Source of the DNA: Chondrilla cf. caribensis
Taxonomy: Eukaryota > Porifera > Demospongiae > Chondrillida > Chondrillidae
Assembly: GCA_964020155.1 (NCBI GenBank)
Contig: OZ026554.1
Coordinates: forward strand, 2,670,327 to 2,734,326
Reading direction: 5' to 3'
DNA: 64,000 nt
The notes beneath the pieces were generated by a model that was given only the letters and a program-made list of their open reading frames with translations, had not been told where the DNA came from and ran no database searches. The position numbers were made by a program, and so were the translations under genes. Positions 57,905 to 64,000 of this stretch are shown here, in pieces. The first letter of the stretch is position 1, and the number at the start of each line of letters is the position of its first letter.

Positions 57905-60900
57905 GGGGGGAGGCAGTGCTTTTCAGTACTATAATGCAGTCAGCGCCTCCACGTGGAGACCCCTGGGCAGTTGTTACTCTGTGATAGCTGGCTAAAGCTG
58001 ATTGTTGTCCACCCTTCGCTTCTGAGAAAACGTGTTGTTGAGTCCAGGATTCCGTTTATTGACATCACTCAATTCTCGCCAGGAGTGCCCACCTGCGGAG
58101 GCTTTGCACACCTCTCAGGATGTGAAATCTTTTCGTGCACGTAGAGCAAGTCATTTGTGGAAGTTTTCAATGTGGGTCCTGGCTTCTTGGAATGTCAGAA
58201 CCCTCTCAGATGTTGTACGATCAATTGAGACTGGTGGGTAACGTGATGATATCCAAGTCACTGATGAGAGGAAAATTGATCAAGTGGTAGATGTGCTGGG
58301 TAGGTATAAGGTTGATATGGCTGCATTACAGGAAACCAAATGGTTTTGGGAGAATGAGTATAGAGTTGGGAAGTGTGTTGTGCTGGCCGCTGGCAGATCG
58401 TCCCAGGACCAGGAGTTGTGAAACAGGGGGAGGAGGGCGTTGCCATTGTATTATCTGGTCCGCAGTTGGTGCTTGGAAAGATGGCAGATGTCGATGGAAT
58501 GCCTGGAGCTCTCGGTTGGTGACAGCTACTTTGAAGGTAGAGCAGGGTGGTGGTGCCAAATTTCTACATGTGTTTTCCTGTTATGCTCCGACATATGTTG
58601 CTAGTAGGGAAGATAAGGATAGCTTCTTTGACACACTTCAACAAGCTATCTCAGCAGTGCCGTCAGAGGAATGTGTTGTGATGCTTGGGTACTTTAATGC
58701 TCGTGTGGGATCAAGAGCGGATCAGGACGATGAGTGGTGGTATGAGAGGGGCCCACATGGGCATGGAGTTATTAATGAGGCCGGAAGAGAACTACTGTCT
58801 TTCCTTAGTATCAATGAAGCCACTGTGTGTAACACCTGGTTTCCAAAGAAAGCTATCCACAAACAGACTTGGCAACATCCCAAGTCCAAACAATGGCATT
58901 GCATTGATTATGCCATCATGAGGAAGAGCCACAGCAGAAGATGCATGGATGTCACTGTAATGCGTGGGGCACAGTGCAATACTGATCACATGGTGCTGAA
59001 GATGAAGCTACAGTTTGGAAAGAAAAATTACAAGAGTAGAGGCTCGGGAAGTTTGATGAAAAGGTATGATGTATTGAAGTTGCAAGGGAGAAGCATGGAT
59101 GACAAGGGTAGGACAACAACATGAGGGAAGTTTGAGAATAAGATGTGTGAGAGGATACAGAAAGAATGGAAGAGTGATGGCACAGTAGAGGAAAAGTGGA
59201 ATGTAATGAAAACAGCACTGTGTGAGACTGCAAGCTCTGTCCTGGGAACAGCATGCAAGAGGCAGGTGGATTCGTTTAGGGAAAGTGATGATGATTTGAG
59301 ACCATTGATTGAAGAAAGGAACAGGTTGCATGCTTCATGGCTCAACACAGGCAGCCACAGGGACAAAAGGAAAATTGTGAAGGCCCGCACAAAAGCTAGA
59401 CAGGCTGTAAGGGAGGGAAAGAATGCTTGGTTCCAGGTGAAGGCCTTGGAGGCAGAGAGAAGAAGAAATAACGGCAAAGGGGTATGGAAGTGCATTAGAG
59501 ATATGCAGCGTGGGAGGAAAGGACTAATACCAACAAGAACAGCTGTAGTGAAGGACGAGAATGGTAATAGCTGCAGCACTCCTGAGTTACAACAGCAAAG
59601 ATGGAGGAGGCACTTCTCCAATGTCCTAAACCTACAAAGTGACTTCTCTGTGGAGGAGCTTGAGAGGGTGAGGCAGAGGCCTATGAGACCAGAAATGGGT
59701 GATCCACCATCTGAAGAGGAGCTACAAAATGCGTTAGGGAAGTTGAAGTGTGGGAAGGCCAGTGGAGAGGCTGGCATCCTCCCTGAGATGCTGAAGGCAG
59801 CCTGCTGCACTGCAGAGTTTATGAAGCGACTACTTGAGTTGTTTAGTGATGTGTGGAGAGAGTGTAAAGTCCCAGCAGATTGGTGTGATGCAGTGCTAGT
59901 TCCTATTCCCAAGAAAGGAGACCTGAGTTCATGTGACAACTGGAGAGGAATAGCTTTGTTGGATGTGGTTGGGAAGGTGGCTGCAAGAGTCCTCCAAGAG
60001 CGACTACAGAAGATGAGCTTTCTGAATCACAGTGTGGTTTCAGGAAGGGAAGAGGATGCACAGACATGATCTTCACTATCAGACAGTTGGTGGAGAAATC
60101 GTGGGAGCACACAGCTAAGTCATTCTTCACTTTTATTGACCTAAAGAAGGCTTACGACTCTGTACCAAGGGAGGCATTGTGGTTAGCTCTGCAAATACTG
60201 GGAGTTCCTGCAGAGATAGTTCAATTGACCCGCTCCTTTCATCAAGGCATAAAGGCAAAGATCCGCCTTGATGGGTCTCTTCTGGAGCAGATTGATGTGC
60301 AAAATGGTCTGAGGCAGTGATGCTGCATGGCCCCAGTCCTCTTCAACCTATTCAGTAGTCTGGTAATAGAATGCTGGCAGGCGAGGGTAGAGGGAGCAGA
60401 GGGCGTGGGTATCATGCTAAATTTCAAATATGTTCAGAAGCTGTTCCGAAGGTACATCAGAAATGCAGGTGTGAGAACGATAACAGAATGCCTATTCACT
60501 GATGATGGAGCCCTACTGGCATCTACCAGATCTGGTGCGGCGGGGGCTGTGAGGGAGTACCAAGGAACATGTTCAGACTTTGGCCTGACAGTAAGCAATC
60601 CAAAGACCAAGCATATGACAACTGGTGGACAGGTGGTGGATAGTGACAGGGAGCCAATTGCAGTGACTGGAGGAGGAATAGGCTCAGAGGTTGAGTTCCC
60701 GTACCTTGGTTCAGTGATATTTGCATCTGGGAGGATGGACACTGATGTGGACAACAGAATAGCCAAGGCATCTAGAGCCTTTGGTACATTAAGGAAGGCA
60801 GTATTCCTTGACAGAAATTTATCAATTTGCACCAAGAGGATGATTTACCAGGCTTGTGTCATGTCGGAATTGTTGTATGTTGCGGAGTGATGGACCCCAC

Positions 60901-61582
60901 TCAGGACGCATACCAAAAAACTGAATACATTCCATCACAGATGTATCAGGACCATCCTGGGAATCTCCAACAGTCAATAGTGGGCTGAACATATCACTAT
61001 GACTGAAGTGAGGCAAAGGTGGGGTGATACAGAGACTGTTGCTGAGAAAACCAGAGGAGGAGGTTGGAGTGGCTGGGCCACCTTGCATGCATGCCTGACC
61101 ACAGAATACCCAAATCTACCCTGTTTGGCTGGCTTCCCCAACCACGCCCTCGCTGTGGAACAAGGAAAAGATAGATAGATGTAATTCGGAAAGATCTCAA
61201 AGACATTGAAATGAATGAGAACACGTGGTACACAGAAGCAACGGAGTCTAGAGAAGGATGGAAGGCCAAGTGCGGTCTAGGGATTGGGAGGAATACCGAA
61301 GCCCAAACTTTACAGAGAGGTAACACTCAGGAGGTGTAACGTGATGTATGCTTCAGGAGGTGTAATGTGATGTATGCTAGAAGAGAGAGCGACATGAAGA
61401 GACACAAATGCCTGGATGAATGGTAAACCATTGTGTGAACAGAAAGGTTCTACCCAATGTCAAACTTGCAGCAAATGGTTCAAAAGTAGAGGAGGACTGG
61501 CTGTGTCCAAGAGGACCAAGCATTAGATTTGCTGTCCTTACAGGGCTTGCATGACCGTTTTACAGCAGCAGTACAACAAGAC

Positions 61583-61585
<3 letters not shown>
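57905..61585 (+). mobile_element. LINE-B non-LTR retrotransposon, nearly complete
   Basis: A second, unrelated LINE. The AP-endonuclease begins near 58180 (WVLASWNVRTLSD) and continues through MAALQETKWFW, VVMLGYFNARVGS and the NTDHMVLK motif near 58980. The linker and reverse transcriptase follow from 59143: CDNWRGIALLDVVGKVAARV, SQCGFRKGRGCTDMIFTIRQ, FIDLKKAYDSVPREALW and the catalytic FTDDGALLAST near 60495. A C-terminal part (RMPDHRIPK, RKRWIDVIRKDLKD) and an untranslated tail finish it. Damage is limited: a frameshift near 58425, a TGA at about 59122, a frameshift near 60015, a TGA at 60318-60320 and others after 60888. It lies between TG-repeat DNA on both sides. It is younger than LINE-A, judging by its fewer lesions, but not active. 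Confidence 0.88.
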
Positions 61586-61586
<1 letters not shown>

Positions 61587-61628
<42 letters not shown>

Positions 61629-61686
61629 GTGTGTGTGCATGTATGAATATGTATGTATGAATTTGTACACTGGTGTGTGTAGGTGA

Positions 61687-61747
<61 letters not shown>

Positions 61748-61795
61748 CGTGTGTGTGTGTGCATGTGTGTGTGTGTGTGTGTGTGTAGGTGAATA
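61587..61795. repeat. TG-rich tract with a GC-alternating core
   Basis: Long TG runs flank gcgcgcgcg at 61740-61749 and a tgcatgtatgaatatgtatg spacer. The alternating purine-pyrimidine pattern suits Z-DNA. Confidence 0.85.
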
Positions 61796-63249
61796 TCATT
61801 ACATATAATAGATGGCTTCACTTAAGGTTTCATTTAATAGAGTTATCATGCAGTCATACAAGAATCTAATATTTAATTAGTGTGTATGTTGTCAGGTAAG
61901 AGTGTGTGCATGTATGCTATGCCCTAAGCCTAACTTGCCTGCCTGATTCAGCAAAACATTCTGATTGTTTGTGTACATGCGCATGTGTTAGTACAATCCT
62001 ACTATAATGCAAGGATTCTGTTCGTTTGTTCGCAAACTCCTCCTTCAGTTCGCACGAGATCGACGTCAAACTCTCCAATCCTCCTCATCGGCACCCGTTG
62101 AGTGTCCTAAGGGGGTTGGCATTTCGTTTTAGGCCTTTCTTCTAGAATTCGAACGAAACCGTAAAATCCGCCGTATTTGAAAGGTGCCATTTTCATGACA
62201 CGTTTACGGATGAATACGCCCGTAGTACAGGTAATTCAGCTAGTGCTATCTAAAATTACAGGTTTCAAGGCTGACGTACATAACATGCAAACATACAACA
62301 CAGGAAGATTTAAGTATAGTACACAGATTGGACAATTATGTACAGCAACCTTGAAAGGGATAGAGAGTGCATACCAAAACTCAGTTCAACTAGAGCCACT
62401 TCTGAATCACTCTCTTGAGGAACACTGATAGTAGGGTCCACATTCGGAATCCTTACTTCACACAGTATCCAACCAAACATACATACACAGGGGAAAACTG
62501 ACAATAACCAACACATTAGAAGCCAAATGAAATATCGTGTGTGACCTTTCAAAGTCACCTATTCTGGCTGTAAACAGCCTCTACAATCAGTGGTCCTGCT
62601 AGCTATAGACTATGCAAGGATCAACTGTCAGAGGAAAAGAAGGGGAGGACATATATCTAGAAAGCAGGGATGATTATAATTACCTTTTCATAAGTTGGCT
62701 AACTGGACCATTCCTACATACCCTGTTCATGCTTTTTGTATGATGCCATCAGAACAGTATATAGAAGGTATGACAAGTGTATGGAGACATATTATACACA
62801 TGCAAGTGTGTTCGTACATACATTAGTGTGCAAGTATTTTGTGTGAATGCATGCGTATGCATGCATTTGTAAATAGATGTGTGCGTGTGTAAGGTGTACT
62901 AAACTTGCTAGATACCAAAACTCCGCTTAACTAGAGGATGACAAACCACTTTACTTCATTCATGTGGTGATGGAAGTGTTCTCTGGAGGAACATTGACAG
63001 GAAAGTGTAGAGAATAATTCCCTCACACAGTATTCAACCAAACACAGACAGGAGGAAGACTTAGTAGTAAATAGCACAGAATGTGGGGTCAGTTACATAA
63101 TAACCATAAAACAGGAATATGACCTGTGCTTCAGACATGTACACAGTCAATGAATATCATTAAAAGTGGGAGTGTCCTCCAAGTGACTATTAAATTAGTC
63201 TGTTCTGCTGTGGTTACCACAAACTACCACTAACAAACTGAGTGTGTTC
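61796..63249 (+). promoter_or_regulatory. Orphan collagen 5' flank, unit 5
   Basis: Homologous to the flanks of genes 1-4, including both ~180-bp repeats (near 62340-62490 and 62920-63060) and the last conserved stretch ccacaaactaccactaac. The segment with the TATA box is deleted near 63110, and similarity ends at gagtgtgtt (63249), 20-30 nt before the ATG would occur. No exon 1 follows. Confidence 0.75.
61997..62243. mobile_element. ~247-bp insertion of unknown type
   Basis: Other units read gttagcacaatgctatcta without interruption. Here a CpG-richer insert lies between gtacaa and tgctatc. It begins tcctactataatgcaagg and ends gtaattcagctag. No coding frame or clear terminal repeats were seen. 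Confidence 0.6.
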
Positions 63250-63724
63250 CCAGGTCAAAATAAACAGCTTGTAAACAGCATGAAACAAGCATGAAACAAC
63301 CATGGTAACCTTTTCAACCATGTTACAAGGTTGAAACAAGCAAGAAACATCCATGATGAATCTCTCACCCATGTTACATGGTTGGTACAGACAGCTTCTG
63401 TTTTACCATTATCCTATAATTTCTATATACTAGGACATGAAATACAGTAATTAAATACTTGAATATTAATTTCAGTTACTTGTATACTTCATAATATTAT
63501 GTGATTCATATTGAATCAGGAGATGCACTATGTATAAATTTGATGTGAAGATTGTGTAATGCTTAATGCTAGTTTTATTTATTATATAAACTGTTAAGTA
63601 ATGATATATATTTAGTAATAATTATACATGCATCGATAAGCAAACATTGCGAAAAAAACTGTAGGAACCTCAGTATATGACATTGGCACATTATACAGAC
63701 TATTAAAAATAAGTCACTGCATGG
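63250..63724. other. No gene; ends of neighbouring units
   Basis: Starts with imperfect repeats of catgaaacaa and ccatgttaca words (63270-63390), then AT-rich sequence. A tttatttatt run near 63575 could be the poly(A) signal of the minus-strand gene to the right. Confidence 0.4.
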
Positions 63725-64000
63725 CTACTCTATCTCCCTGTTATTCGGCTGTGAAACAACAAAAAGCAAATTATGAGTCTTGCGGAAGTCTATCAGTATA
63801 CATTTGTCTTTAAAGTCACTACCAACTGAAATATCCAGGTCACTTTGCCTGCATGATCAAAAGAGAAAGACAGTAGGATATGTAATAAATCACAAATTAA
63901 GATATACTCACGATGGTACTTGAAAGGCTTTAATATGTTCAACTGTCAACCCTGAAGACTCTGCTGGCCAGATATTCATTGTCATACGTAAAGGAGTAAA
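63725..64000 (-). CDS. Last two coding exons of an unidentified gene
   Basis: On the minus strand, an exon running in from the right edge (63912-64000) encodes LRMTMNIWPAESSGLTVEHI and ends KAFQVP plus two bases, with donor GTGAGT. The last exon (63725-63848, acceptor TCATGCAG) restores the frame: SQSDLDISVGSDFKDK, then a hydrophobic-basic stretch with LIDFRKTHNLLFVV, ending NNREIE and TAG. The frame is continuous across the splice and free of stops, which supports a real gene. It lies outside the collagen array. I do not recognise the family. Confidence 0.65.

Overview
The window is animal nuclear DNA: AT-rich, with introns, GT/AG splice sites, long (TG)n/(CA)n tracts, non-LTR retrotransposons, Tc1-type elements and exons of the SMC5 chromosome gene. 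Short secreted collagens made of a signal peptide, a coiled coil, a C-x-C pair and one Gly-X-Y rod fit a sponge or another early-branching invertebrate best, but the species cannot be fixed from sequence alone.

The backbone is a degraded tandem array of one collagen locus. Four plus-strand two-exon collagen genes lie at 13324-16303, 30727-34400, 41980-44519 and 50317-53569. Exon 1 (244 nt in all four) encodes the signal peptide and coiled coil, a 1.5-1.7 kb phase-1 intron holds TG microsatellites, and exon 2 encodes the collagen rod. Each gene has the same kind of 5' flank (three of four with a TATAAAAT box about 175 nt before the ATG) and a 3' flank with a GTA-rich microsatellite and a conserved small ORF. 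A fifth 5' flank near 61.8-63.25 kb ends abruptly where exon 1 should begin. Units 1, 2, 3 and 5 also carry an inverted copy of the 5' flank on the other side of a retrotransposon, and minus-strand collagen relics survive at 5.4 kb and 23.5-24.4 kb, so the ancestral unit was probably a head-to-head pair.

Between the units sit pieces of an SMC5 gene on the minus strand. The hinge and following coiled-coil exons are at 18474-22200. The next exons in protein order, through the ABC signature and Walker B motifs, are at 46507-47525, about 29 kb away on the wrong side. Both break ends carry the same roughly 270-bp sequence, so the gene looks split inside one intron by growth of the array, or the assembly is permuted.

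Mobile DNA fills the rest. There are several truncated copies of one LINE (LINE-A), a nearly complete second LINE (LINE-B, 57.9-61.6 kb) sitting inside a TG microsatellite, a dead Tc1-like transposase, two TA-flanked MITEs, and a foldback element with a perfect 161-bp inverted repeat. A broken BEN-domain gene lies at the left edge. The last two coding exons of an unidentified minus-strand gene enter from the right edge.
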